DNA of 64,000 bases, from positions 150,352-214,351 of the forward strand of contig CAVWIV010000005.1 of NCBI GenBank assembly GCA_963755155.1, given 5' to 3'. The notes under the pieces were generated by a model. That model worked only from the letters and a program-made list of their open reading frames with translations, was not told where the DNA came from and did no database searches. Both the position numbers and the translations under genes were made by a program. This document shows, in pieces, positions 9,311 to 17,010 of this stretch (positions within the stretch are counted from its first letter, which is position 1; each line of letters starts with the position of its first letter). This DNA is from PALSA-612 sp963755155. Lineage in GTDB: Bacteria > Actinomycetota > Thermoleophilia > Gaiellales > Gaiellaceae.

Positions 9311-9898
9311 TTACTCCGGCGCAACTCTCGGCACAAGTCGTCCCGCCGAGTCGACGTCCGCGTTCCAGTCGTGCTCTGGGCCCAGCTCGGCGGCGTCGAA
9401 GCCCCGCTCGACCATCTGGACAGGGTCTGACGAGTCGGGATCGATGCGGTAGCGGTACCACGAGATCTCCCAGACGACGACGATGCCGGTGTCGTCCCCA
9501 GCCGTCGGCTCCACGGCCGCACGGGGAGTGCCGAGGCTGCGCATGAGGCCCTCAATTGTCCGACGATGCGAGCTGCCGTTGAAGAGCGCCACCGCCTCGA
9601 CGATCGCCTTGTCATCGGGGGACAGCCGGCTGAGGATCGGCTGCGCGACCGACGGCGGCGGTGCTTGCGGGGCGCCGAAGAGGCGCGCGAAGAAGCCCTT
9701 TCGGGGCTGCGCCGCAAGGACGGGAAGGCTCGTGTCGCCTTCGCGATACCAGCCGGCCTCCATCGCGTGCCCCCGGCAGAGCGGGCAGACGTCGAGGTAC
9801 TCGACACCGTCGGGCGAGAAGCGCGTCGTGTCCTCGCCGACGAGCAGCGTGCGCCCGCAGATGGCGCAGTTCACCGCTGCGGAAGCGCCGCCCCGCAC
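9311..9898 (-). CDS. Zinc-ribbon-containing hypothetical protein
   Basis: 195 residues. The N-terminus holds two cysteine pairs, CAICG (about residue 11) and CPLCRGH (about residue 38), spaced like a treble-clef or zinc-ribbon site. A proline-rich linker follows, then an alpha/beta C-terminal half (LSPDDKAIVEAVALFN, VVVWEISWYRYRID). It lies two bases downstream of the EF-G2 gene on the same strand, so both are probably in one transcript. No enzyme motif is visible. Confidence 0.7.
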   Translation of the reverse strand: MRGGASAAVNCAICGRTLLVGEDTTRFSPDGVEYLDVCPLCRGHAMEAGWYREGDTSLPVLAAQPRKGFFARLFGAPQAPPPSVAQPILSRLSPDDKAIVEAVALFNGSSHRRTIEGLMRSLGTPRAAVEPTAGDDTGIVVVWEISWYRYRIDPDSSDPVQMVERGFDAAELGPEHDWNADVDSAGRLVPRVAPE

Positions 9899-9900
9899 CC

Positions 9901-11952
9901 CTACTCCTTATCGGATTCGCGGGCCTTCTTCGCGTCCTCGATGAGCTTCTGCGCAATGTGCGACGGGACTTCCTCGTAGCGCAGGAACGACATGTGGTAG
10001 TCGCCGCGCCCGCCCGTAAGCGAGGTGAGCGATTGTGAGTACGTCAGCACCTCGGCCATCGGCACCTCGGCCTTGATCGTCGTCACGCCGCCGAGCGGCT
10101 CCATCCCGTGCAGCCGGCCGCGCCGCGAGTTGAGATCGCCGTTGACGGCGCCCACCGCTTCGTCGGGAACGGTCACCTCGAGCTCCATGATCGGCTCGAG
10201 CAGCATCGGGTCTGCCTTCTGGTACGCGTCCTTGAAGGCCATGGAGCCCGCGATCTTGAACGCCATCTCGGAGGAATCGACGTTGTGGTACTGGCCGTCG
10301 ACCAGCCGCACCGTCACTCCCTGGACGGGCGCGCCCGCAAGCTCGCCGTGAAGCATGGCTTCCTGGATGCCCTTGTCCACGGCCGGCCGGAAGCCCTGGG
10401 GGATGACCCCGCCGACGATCTTGTCGACGAACTCGTAGCCCTCGTGGCCGGGGCGCGGCTCGAGCACGATCTCGCAGTCACCGAACTGCCCGCGCCCGCC
10501 CGTCTGCTTCTTGTACCTCGCCCGCGCCCGCGACTCGGTGCGGATCGTCTCCAGATAAGGGACGCGCGGCTGGGCGAGGTCGACGTCGACGCCAAACCGC
10601 CTGTGCAGCCGGTCGACAGCGACCTCCACGTGCATCTGCGAGAGCCCGGCCAGCAGCTGCTCGCCGGTCCGCTCGTCGCGGCGGAGGATGAGCGTCGGAT
10701 CCTCCTCCGAGAGCCTCCTCAGCGACGCGGCGGCCTTGTCCTCGTCGCCCTTCGCCTTCGGCGTGACCGCAAAGCTCATCACCGGCTCCGGGAAGTCGAT
10801 CTTCGGCAGCTCGACGGCACGCTCGGCTTCGAGCAGGAGGTCACCGGTCTGCGTCTCCTTCAGCTTCGACACGGCGCCGATGTCGCCCTCGGCGAACTCG
10901 CCCTCCGCAGTGTGCTCCTTCCCTTGCAGCAAGAGCAGGTGGCCAAGACGCTCCTTCGCATGAGCGCGGATGTTTGCGAGCGTGGAGTCGGCCTTGATCG
11001 GTCCTTTCAACACCCGGAAGAGCGAGATGCGGCCGGCGAACGGGTCGGCGATGGTCTTGAAGATGAACGCGGCAGCGCCGCTGCCGTCGACCTCGATCGG
11101 GGAGCCGCGCTTGGCCGGGGAGGCCACGCCCTCGACGAGCAAGTCGAGCAGCGCAACCGAGCCGAGGTTCTTTGTCGCGACACCGCAGAGGACCGGGAAG
11201 ATCTCGCCGCGCGTCATCGCGTCCTTGAGCGCGTGCGCGACCTCTTCCACGCCGAGCTCCTCGCCGTCGAGGTACCGCTCCATGAGCCCTTCGTCGGTCT
11301 CCACGACGGCGTCGAGCAGCTTCACGCGGTACTCGGCGATGGTGTCGGCGAGCTCGGCCGGGATCTCGCCCGGCGCGCCTTCCTTTTCGCCCTCCGGGCT
11401 CATGTAGGCCTTCATGTGCAGGAGGTCGACGATGCCCGTCAGCTCGTGCTCCACTCCGATCGGCAGGCACACGGCGACGCAGCGCTTCGAGAACTGCTCT
11501 TCGAGCTGGCCTAGCGCGCGGTAGAAGTCGGCCCGCTCGCGGTCGAGCATGTTCACGAAGACGACCCGAGCGAGGCCACCCGCTTCCGCCCGCTTCCACA
11601 CGCGACCTGTGCCCACTTCGACGCCCATCACGGCACTGACCACCACGAGCGCGCCGTCGGCGACCATCAGCGAGGCGATCGCGTCCCCCTGGAAGCCGGC
11701 GTCACCCGGCGTGTCGATGAGGTTGATCTTCCGCTCCTGCCACTCGGCGTGCGCGAGCGACGCGGACAGCGACATCTGGCGCCGCTGCTCGTCCTCGTCC
11801 CAGTCCGTGACGGTGTTGCCGGCCTCGACCGTGCCCAGCCGGTTCGTCGCGCCCGCCTGGAAGAGCATGGCCTCGACGAGCGACGTCTTTCCCGTTCCAC
11901 GATGGCCGACGACGGCGACGTTGCGGATCTTTCCCGGATCGAAAGCAGGCAT
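9901..11952 (-). CDS. fusA2: Elongation factor G-like protein EF-G2
   Basis: 683 residues with the full five-domain layout of EF-G: GTP-binding domain, beta-barrel domain, and domains III-V, ending in the SLTGGRGDYHMSF segment. The P-loop reads GHRGTGKT (16-23) where canonical EF-G has GHIDAGKT. The switch II element reads DTPGDAGF (80-87), so the catalytic His is replaced by Asp84. The usual NKxD is VNMLD. EF-G2 paralogues of actinobacteria bind GTP but are known to be weak or inactive ribosome-dependent GTPases, and these changes agree with that. The role may be in stress or ribosome quality control rather than normal translocation. Confidence 0.9.
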   Translation of the reverse strand: MPAFDPGKIRNVAVVGHRGTGKTSLVEAMLFQAGATNRLGTVEAGNTVTDWDEDEQRRQMSLSASLAHAEWQERKINLIDTPGDAGFQGDAIASLMVADGALVVVSAVMGVEVGTGRVWKRAEAGGLARVVFVNMLDRERADFYRALGQLEEQFSKRCVAVCLPIGVEHELTGIVDLLHMKAYMSPEGEKEGAPGEIPAELADTIAEYRVKLLDAVVETDEGLMERYLDGEELGVEEVAHALKDAMTRGEIFPVLCGVATKNLGSVALLDLLVEGVASPAKRGSPIEVDGSGAAAFIFKTIADPFAGRISLFRVLKGPIKADSTLANIRAHAKERLGHLLLLQGKEHTAEGEFAEGDIGAVSKLKETQTGDLLLEAERAVELPKIDFPEPVMSFAVTPKAKGDEDKAAASLRRLSEEDPTLILRRDERTGEQLLAGLSQMHVEVAVDRLHRRFGVDVDLAQPRVPYLETIRTESRARARYKKQTGGRGQFGDCEIVLEPRPGHEGYEFVDKIVGGVIPQGFRPAVDKGIQEAMLHGELAGAPVQGVTVRLVDGQYHNVDSSEMAFKIAGSMAFKDAYQKADPMLLEPIMELEVTVPDEAVGAVNGDLNSRRGRLHGMEPLGGVTTIKAEVPMAEVLTYSQSLTSLTGGRGDYHMSFLRYEEVPSHIAQKLIEDAKKARESDKE

Positions 11953-12006
11953 TGGCGGCGAATCCTCCTCGTGGCGAGTGTGCGGCGCCTAGCCTAGCCC
12001 GAGTGG

Positions 12007-12789
12007 CTACGCCTGGGACGCGCCTCGCGCGGCCACGCCCGCCAACCGGGCGCGGAGCCGGAGAATCGCCTTCGTGTGCAGCTGCGAGACGCGGGACTCG
12101 GTCACGCCGAGCACCTCTCCGATCTCGCGAAGCGTCAGCTCCTCGTAGTAGTAGAGGGTGACGACGATCTTCTCGCGCTCAGGCAAGCTCGCGATCGCCT
12201 CCGCCATCGCCTCCTTCGTCTCCGTCACGTCGAGGGCGGTGTCCGGCTGAGGCCCCTCGCGGTCTTCGATCGTGTCGATAAGGGCGATCTGATCGCCGGT
12301 CGAGGACGACACGGTCCACAGCTCGTCGAGAGCGGCGATCGAGGAACGTGAGATGTCGAGCAGGCTCTGATCGAGATCCTCCTCCTCGATGCCGAGCTTC
12401 TCGGCGATCTCCTCGTCTGTGGGCGAGCGGTGGAGCTCCGACTCGAGCTTCGTGATCGCTCGCTCGATCTCGCGGGCACGCGAGCGGACGGAACGCGGCA
12501 CCCAGTCCATCGCCCGCAGCTCGTCGATGATCGAGCCTTTGATCCTCGCGATCGCGTACGTTTCGAACTTCACATCCCGATCGGGGTCGTAGCGCTCGAT
12601 CGCTCCGATCAGGCCGAGCAGGCCGTACGAGACGAGGTCGTTCTCGTCGACGTGCGACGGGAGGCCGCTCGAGATGCGGCCGGCGACGAACTTCACGAGC
12701 GGCGCGTACGTGAGGATCAGCCGGTCGCGCAGCGCAGCGTCGCCCGATCTCCGGTACGCATGCCAGAGGGAACGGGTGTCGTCCGCCAC
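12007..12789 (-). CDS. RNA polymerase sigma factor, FliA/WhiG family
   Basis: 260 residues with sigma-70 regions 2, 3 and 4. Region 2 is YGLLGLIGAIERYDPDRDVKFETYA, followed by IKGSIIDELRAMDWVPRSVR, the hallmark of the FliA/WhiG group. Region 3 has SPTDEEIAEKLG. Region 4 has a helix-turn-helix (LTLREIGEVLGVTESRVSQLH). WhiG-type factors in actinobacteria control development or motility. No flagellar genes lie in the window, so a developmental or stress role is more likely. An acidic insert of about 25 residues lies between regions 3 and 4. Confidence 0.9.
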   Translation of the reverse strand: MADDTRSLWHAYRRSGDAALRDRLILTYAPLVKFVAGRISSGLPSHVDENDLVSYGLLGLIGAIERYDPDRDVKFETYAIARIKGSIIDELRAMDWVPRSVRSRAREIERAITKLESELHRSPTDEEIAEKLGIEEEDLDQSLLDISRSSIAALDELWTVSSSTGDQIALIDTIEDREGPQPDTALDVTETKEAMAEAIASLPEREKIVVTLYYYEELTLREIGEVLGVTESRVSQLHTKAILRLRARLAGVAARGASQA

Positions 12790-12826
12790 CCCGAGAGAAT
12801 ACGCCGCCTTCCGGCGAACTCTTCTT

Positions 12827-13003
12827 TTATCCGGAGCGCCAGGCGCGAAGCACGAGTGTCGCCATCCACGCCGCGAGCACGCCGGAGGCGATGAGAATCA
12901 CCCACTGGTCGGCCTTGTACGCGGCCCAGGCGATGCCGGCCATGATCGCCGTCAGCAGGAGGAACAGCGCGCCTAGCGCGCGGCGCTGGGACGATCTCGC
13001 CAC
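12827..13003 (-). CDS. Small two-helix membrane protein
   Basis: A 58-residue frame from a GTG at 13003 to TAA at 12827. It has a short basic N-terminus (VARSSQRRA), then two hydrophobic stretches (GALFLLLTAIMAGIAWAA and WVILIASGVLAAWMATLV) and a basic end (LRAWRSG). The topology suggests both ends in the cytoplasm. It sits just upstream of the sigma gene on the same strand. No family recognised; the charge and hydrophobicity pattern argues for a real gene. Confidence 0.55.
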   Translation of the reverse strand: MARSSQRRALGALFLLLTAIMAGIAWAAYKADQWVILIASGVLAAWMATLVLRAWRSG

Positions 13004-13051
13004 GAGGCCAATCTAGCTATCGTGACCTTGCAACCCAGCGTTGACTGGCGT

Positions 13052-13124
13052 AGGGGCGTAGCTCAATTGGCAGAGCACCGGTCTCCAAAACCGGGGGTTG
13101 CAGGTTCGAGTCCTGCCGCCCCTG
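13052..13124 (+). tRNA. tRNA-Trp (CCA)
   Basis: The acceptor stem AGGGGCG (13052-13058) pairs with CGCCCCT (13117-13123), with G as discriminator. The anticodon stem CCGGT/ACCGG encloses CTCCAAA, anticodon CCA. D- and T-arms are intact. Confidence 0.95.
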
Positions 13125-13130
13125 CTTAGC

Positions 13131-13156
13131 GGCGGAAAGTCTGGCGACTTTCCGCC
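13131..13156 (+). terminator. Hairpin downstream of tRNA-Trp
   Basis: A perfect 11-base stem, GGCGGAAAGTC, pairs with GACTTTCCGCC around a TGGC loop, starting six bases after the tRNA. No T-run follows, but strong hairpins without U tracts are common at transcript ends in high-GC bacteria. Confidence 0.6.
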
Positions 13157-13185
13157 GTGAGGGCGGTCTCCGAGAGCCGTAGTGA

Positions 13186-13211
13186 GCCGCGGCCGCCATG
13201 TCGGCCGCGGC
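13186..13211. repeat. GC-rich palindrome, left copy of an inverted pair
   Basis: The stem GCCGCGGCCG (13186-13195) pairs with CGGCCGCGGC (13202-13211) around the loop CCATGT. Its reverse complement differs by one inserted C from the element at 14418-14444. The two copies bracket the three membrane-protein genes between them. They may be terminators or a small dispersed palindromic repeat. Confidence 0.6.
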
Positions 13212-13297
13212 GGCGATCGGGTCAAACGGCCAGGGTTCTCCTCGAGCGCCCGAGTCGCGGGACCGCAGCGTTGTCGCGCTTGGACTAAGGTCGCCCG

Positions 13298-13969
13298 ATG
13301 CGCTCGGCTTCTCGTCTCGCCGCCGTTCTCATGGTGGTCGCGGTGGTTCTAGCGAATGTCGCCTTTCTCGGCCTTGGCTCGGTCTTCGAGTACCCCGACA
13401 TCCTTCAGGAAGACGCCGATGAGATCCTCGCGGCGTTTCGGGACGACGAAGGAACGATCATCACGCTCTTCGTCCTTCTTGCCCTGTCCGCAGCTCTCCT
13501 CGCTCCGATTGCGATCTTGCTCGGCCGTATCGCGGGAAACGAGCTCGGACGTTGGTCGATTGGCGTTGGGATCGCAGCTGCGGTGGTCCAAGTAGTCGGC
13601 CTGTCCCGCTGGCCGCTGATCGTGCCCTTCCTCGCCGATCGTGAGGACACTGACGCGTTCGAAACGATCCATACGGTGCTCGGCCAGGTAGTCGGCGAGA
13701 CCTTCGGCTACCTGCTAACGGCCACCTGGACGGTGCTCATCATCTATGCGCTGGGACAGCGCCTCGCCGGGCGGTGGTTCACGTACGTCGGCCTACTTGC
13801 GGCAGCACTGATCGCGGTCGGAGTCCTCGTTCCGCTCGACGTGCCCGGGGCCGATTTCGCCAACTTCGTCGGCTACATCCTCTGGTCGATCTGGCTAGTT
13901 GCCTTCGCCGTTCTCATCTGGCGACGGTCACCTGTCGCAGATCTCGCAGCAGAGCAGCCGGTGACATGA
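13298..13969 (+). CDS. DUF4386-like multi-spanning membrane protein
   Basis: 223 residues with about six hydrophobic segments (for example VLMVVAVVLANVAFLGLG, LFVLLALSAALLAPIAILL, IYALGQRLAGRWFTYVGLLAAALIAVG). The pattern of an N-terminal helix, the acidic outer loop EDADEILAAFRDDEG and the FETIHTVLGQVVGETFGY segment resembles the DUF4386 family. That family has no known function. It is the first gene of a three-gene membrane set with 13989-14195 and 14205-14408. Confidence 0.65.
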   Translation: MRSASRLAAVLMVVAVVLANVAFLGLGSVFEYPDILQEDADEILAAFRDDEGTIITLFVLLALSAALLAPIAILLGRIAGNELGRWSIGVGIAAAVVQVVGLSRWPLIVPFLADREDTDAFETIHTVLGQVVGETFGYLLTATWTVLIIYALGQRLAGRWFTYVGLLAAALIAVGVLVPLDVPGADFANFVGYILWSIWLVAFAVLIWRRSPVADLAAEQPVT

Positions 13970-13988
13970 CACAGGAGGTGAGTTCTTC

Positions 13989-14195
13989 GTGACGCTTATC
14001 GCTGCAAGCGGTTTTTGGCTTTGGACGATTCTCGCGATCGTGATCTGGATCGCGATCGCATTCTGGCCGGCGCGTGTCGCAGCTCGGAAGGGCCGCAGCT
14101 TTCTCGGCTACTTCATCTTCAGCTTGTTCTTCTTTCCAGCAGCTCTGATCGTCGCCTACGTGGTATCCGACAAGACGGCGCCGGCAGGCGCGTAA
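13989..14195 (+). CDS. Small membrane protein
   Basis: 68 residues from a GTG preceded by GGAGGTGA at a good distance (13974-13981), which fixes the start. Two hydrophobic helices (FWLWTILAIVIWIAIAFW and FLGYFIFSLFFFPAALIVAYV) flank a basic loop (PARVAARKGRS). This is the layout of short inner-membrane proteins found in many bacterial genomes. Function unknown. Confidence 0.7.
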   Translation: MTLIAASGFWLWTILAIVIWIAIAFWPARVAARKGRSFLGYFIFSLFFFPAALIVAYVVSDKTAPAGA

Positions 14196-14204
14196 GAGCG
14201 CCCG

Positions 14205-14408
14205 ATGGCACGTCAGGGTGAAGAGAGCATGGTGCGCCACGTCTTCGTGATCGGAGCGACGATCGCCGGGATCATCCTCGCAATCGGTCTCGTCATGATG
14301 TTCTTCACGAACGTGGGCGCGCGTTACGGGATCGGAGCTGCGCTCCTCGCACTAAGCGGCGTGCTGCTCGCCTTTGGTTGGTACTGGGATCGCAAGCACG
14401 GGCGGTGA
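14205..14408 (+). CDS. Small membrane protein
   Basis: 67 residues from ATG at 14205, or 59 from the ATG at 14229, which opens directly into MVRHVFVIGATIAG. Two hydrophobic segments (VIGATIAGIILAIGLVMMFF and GIGAALLALSGVLLAFGWYW) are followed by a basic end (DRKHGR). It follows the previous membrane gene by nine bases and is probably cotranscribed with it. Function unknown. Confidence 0.65.
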   Translation: MARQGEESMVRHVFVIGATIAGIILAIGLVMMFFTNVGARYGIGAALLALSGVLLAFGWYWDRKHGR

Positions 14409-14417
14409 GCACAGCCT

Positions 14418-14444
14418 GCCGCGGCCGCACATGGCGGCCGCGGC
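14418..14444. repeat. GC-rich palindrome, right copy of an inverted pair
   Basis: The 11-base stem GCCGCGGCCGC pairs with GCGGCCGCGGC around the loop ACATG, ten bases after a stop codon. It equals the reverse complement of 13186-13211 plus one C. It probably serves as a terminator for the membrane-protein set. Confidence 0.65.
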
Positions 14445-14468
14445 GAAGCATCAGATGCGAAAAGGGTG

Positions 14469-14549
14469 CTAGCGGCGTCCGTAGCCGACGCCACCGAAGA
14501 GCGCCAGCACGACCAGCACGATGATGAGTACGAGTAGCCATGTAGGCAT
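14469..14549 (-). CDS. 26-residue membrane microprotein
   Basis: ATG at 14549 is preceded by AGGAGG eight to nine bases upstream, one of the best ribosome sites in the window. The protein starts MPTWLLVL, continues as one hydrophobic helix and ends GGVGYGRR. The layout resembles the tiny DUF3309-like membrane proteins, though membership cannot be proved from so few residues. It is transcribed away from the Flp pilin gene. Likely role: membrane-associated, unknown. Confidence 0.6.
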   Translation of the reverse strand: MPTWLLVLIIVLVVLALFGGVGYGRR

Positions 14550-14696
14550 TTCTGCAAGCCTCCTGTTTCTCGTTAACAGGACAGGAGATGTCTGCCCGTT
14601 TTCACGCCTGGACAAACGCGTCTTGCGTACGGACGCCTCCGGGAGTGCCGCGTTGGGGGATCGTGCGATCCGCTGCGACACCCGATCTCTCATCAC

Positions 14697-14846
14697 ATGA
14701 AAGCGCTCACAAAGCGGGAGGGCGGCCAGACGATGGCCGAGTACGCCGTTGTGCTCGCGCTCCTCACCATCACTGCGGCGGCTGTGTTCACCGCTCTCTC
14801 GGGCGGCGTTGCCAACGCGATGACCAGCGTCACCGGCATCGTCTAA
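14697..14846 (+). CDS. Flp-family type IVb pilin
   Basis: 49 residues: a short basic leader (MKALTKREGG), then QTMAEYAVVLALLTITAAAVF, the typical Flp pilin processing region and hydrophobic helix with the conserved Glu of AEY, and a short tail. Flp pilins are cut by a TadV-type prepilin peptidase and assembled by the Tad machinery. No tad genes are in the window, so this is an orphan copy. Its TAA stop (14844-14846) overlaps the TAG of the convergent RTX gene within the four bases CTAA. Confidence 0.85.
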   Translation: MKALTKREGGQTMAEYAVVLALLTITAAAVFTALSGGVANAMTSVTGIV

Positions 14847-15580
14847 GGGCCAGTAAGGGTCGCCGCGGCGGCGGTCCAGCGGAGCTCGGATGCCGTGCAC
14901 GCATACGTTGGGAGCTGAACACCTAGCTGCACCGAGCCGGTCGCGATGCCGACGGTCAGCAGGCCAGAGACGACGATCTTGAAGGTCGCGGGACCGACCG
15001 CCAACCCCCGCGTCCCGGTCTCCTCGATCGTGAACCGGCCGTCTCGCTGAACGACCGCGGTCGCGGCGCCGAAGTCGTGCGACCACGTCGTGAGCGGGCC
15101 GCCGGGAGGGCTGCACGTGACGTCGATCACCGGAAGGGCGAGCCGTGAGAGCTCGCCGCCCGACGACACCTCAAACGTCACCAGCTGCCCCTGCGTCGTC
15201 CGGCCCCCGTAAAGCCCGGGGACGACGGGGCGTGGCGGCGGAGCGACAGGATCGGGCGGCACCACCCGCAAGACCTCGCAGTCCCCGAGCACGACGTCGG
15301 CGCCGTCAGCCAGAACGACATCCCTGCCTGGGCCGCAGATCGCCGTGTCACGCTCACCGTCCCTCAGCGAGAGACGGTCGGCGCCCCGGCCACCGTCGAC
15401 CACGTCTCGACCGCCGTTGCCGATCAGGACGTCGTTGCCGCCTCGACCCGAGATCCGATCGGGACCAGCTGTCCCGCGGATCGTCTCGGGTCTATCCGTG
15501 CCGACGATGCCCGCCGCGAGCGCCGCGAGCACGAAGACGAGGCTCGCTGCCACGACGACGGTCATGAAGGCCGCTCTCAC
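14843..15580 (-). CDS. Secreted calcium-binding (RTX-repeat) protein
   Basis: 245 residues from a GTG at 15580. An N-terminal signal helix (FMTVVVAASLVFVLAALAAG) is followed by several RTX nonapeptides (RGGNDVLIGNGGRDVVDGG) that bind calcium in a beta-roll outside the cell. After a proline hinge (PPDPVAPPPRPVVPG) comes a beta-rich C-terminal domain with a few cysteines. It begins the run of secreted proteins that continues on the opposite strand to 18.4 kb. Partner unknown. Confidence 0.8.
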   Translation of the reverse strand: MRAAFMTVVVAASLVFVLAALAAGIVGTDRPETIRGTAGPDRISGRGGNDVLIGNGGRDVVDGGRGADRLSLRDGERDTAICGPGRDVVLADGADVVLGDCEVLRVVPPDPVAPPPRPVVPGLYGGRTTQGQLVTFEVSSGGELSRLALPVIDVTCSPPGGPLTTWSHDFGAATAVVQRDGRFTIEETGTRGLAVGPATFKIVVSGLLTVGIATGSVQLGVQLPTYACTASELRWTAAAATLTGP

Positions 15581-15621
15581 GGAACGGTCTCGATGCTAAC
15601 CCCGGTTCACTCCTGCGAGGG

Positions 15622-16173
15622 ATGCGAATCGCGCTGCGCCGCGCTACTACGAGACAGGTGGCACGTATCACGATCCTTCTGTGCACCGCGGTCGTGGTGG
15701 TGGCGTTCGCCGGCGGCGCCGGGGCGTCGGGTGGCGCCGCGCGCATCGCGTCGCTCGAGACGCAAGTGCTGGCGCGGATCAATGCGCTGCGCGAGTCGAG
15801 CGGCGCGGCCCCGCTCAGGCTGCAACCCGGCCTCGTGCGGGCGGCCGAGCGGCACTCGCACGAGATGGTGCGGAACGGCTACTTCGGGCACGACTCTGCG
15901 GACGGATCGAGCTTCCGGACGAGGATCGCGGACACGTACGGCCGTCTCACGAACGGCCGCTGGCACGTCGCCGAGAACCTTGCCTGGCGAGCGGGCGATG
16001 CCGGGGCCTCCGCCGTCATGTCGCAGTGGCTCGCCAGCGAGTTTCACCGGGCGAACCTCCTCGATCCGCGCTTCAGGCACGCCGGCATCGCCGCTGTGCG
16101 GACTCCACGAGCGGCAGGCGTCTTCGGCGGCCGGGCGGTCACCGTGGTCACGCTCGACCTCGGCCGCCGCTAG
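15622..16173 (+). CDS. Secreted CAP-domain (SCP/PR-1) protein
   Basis: 183 residues: a signal peptide (ITILLCTAVVVVAFAGGAGA), then a CAP domain. Visible elements are RINALRESSGAAPL, the His of AERHSHEMVRNGYFGHDS, VAENLAW, and SEFHRANLLDPRFRHAGIA, which gives the paired His/Glu cavity residues of the family. Bacterial CAP proteins are extracellular, with proposed roles in lipid binding or envelope interaction; no enzymatic activity is established. The following gene starts 22 bases downstream. Confidence 0.85.
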   Translation: MRIALRRATTRQVARITILLCTAVVVVAFAGGAGASGGAARIASLETQVLARINALRESSGAAPLRLQPGLVRAAERHSHEMVRNGYFGHDSADGSSFRTRIADTYGRLTNGRWHVAENLAWRAGDAGASAVMSQWLASEFHRANLLDPRFRHAGIAAVRTPRAAGVFGGRAVTVVTLDLGRR

Positions 16174-16194
16174 GCGTACTAAGATCAAGCCATC

Positions 16195-16986
16195 GTGTCG
16201 CGACGAACCGTTGCGGTCGCGTTAGTTGCCGGAGCCGCGCTCGCGGGCGTCTCGTCTGCTGCGGTCTCGGTGAACGTGAAGCTCACGGTCACCGTCGTCG
16301 GACAGGGCACGGTCACGAGCGCGCCCAAGGGCATCGTCTGTCCGAAGGCGTGCGCGAAGGCGTTCGCAAAGGGGAAGTCCGTGAAGCTCACCGCCAGGGC
16401 GAAGGCCGGCTGGCGCTTCACGCGCTGGACGGGAGCGTGCGCGAAGGCCAAGTCGGCCTGCACGCTCAAGCTCACTGCTGCAAAAAAGGCGGGAGCGGCC
16501 TTTACGGCGATTCCTCCGCCTCCGCCGCCTCCTCCGCCGCCGACGTTCACGCCGCAGACGCTCGCCGGCAATTGGAACGGCACGTGGCGCAACGAGACGT
16601 TCGGCTCTTCCGGCTCGGCGAGGATCGTCTTGACCGTGACGAGCCCGACGACGTTCACGTTCGCTTCGAACTTCGGCGGCAACGTCTTCGGCTGCGCGTC
16701 ACCGCCGGACGCAACGGGCACCATCACCCAGGGCACGGGCGCGAACACATGGAGCGCGGAAGGGTTCAACGTCGACATCACGACGCCGATCGGCGGCAAG
16801 GTCGTGCTCACGTACCTATTCGCGTCGAGCTCGCTGACCGGTACCGGCCAGTCCGGCTGCAATCCCGACATCACCTGGCGCATGACGTCGGGGACGTTCG
16901 CCGGCAACACGTTCACGGGCCGGATCGAGATCTTCTACCAGGGCTCGTCGTTCGCCACGAGCGTCCTCTCACTCACCCGAGGCTAA
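16195..16986 (+). CDS. Secreted protein with one InlB-type B-repeat
   Basis: 263 residues: signal peptide, then a divergent InlB B-repeat (VTVVGQGTVTSAPKGIVCPKACA through WRFTRWTGACA), recognisable by the FTRWTG core and a disulfide-forming pair of cysteines. A run of ten prolines forms a hinge, followed by a beta-rich domain (LAGNWNGTWRN, TFTFASNFGGN) like a lipocalin-sized barrel. The zincin gene downstream carries the same repeat type, suggesting related surface or matrix roles. Confidence 0.75.
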   Translation: MSRRTVAVALVAGAALAGVSSAAVSVNVKLTVTVVGQGTVTSAPKGIVCPKACAKAFAKGKSVKLTARAKAGWRFTRWTGACAKAKSACTLKLTAAKKAGAAFTAIPPPPPPPPPPTFTPQTLAGNWNGTWRNETFGSSGSARIVLTVTSPTTFTFASNFGGNVFGCASPPDATGTITQGTGANTWSAEGFNVDITTPIGGKVVLTYLFASSSLTGTGQSGCNPDITWRMTSGTFAGNTFTGRIEIFYQGSSFATSVLSLTRG

Positions 16987-17010
16987 CCCGCCTGAGCTAG
17001 CCTGTCGCCG

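Noticed and set aside
349..13124. tRNA genes as integration sites for mobile elements
   Set aside because: No integrase, no direct repeat of a tRNA 3' end and no sign of foreign genes near any of the three tRNAs.
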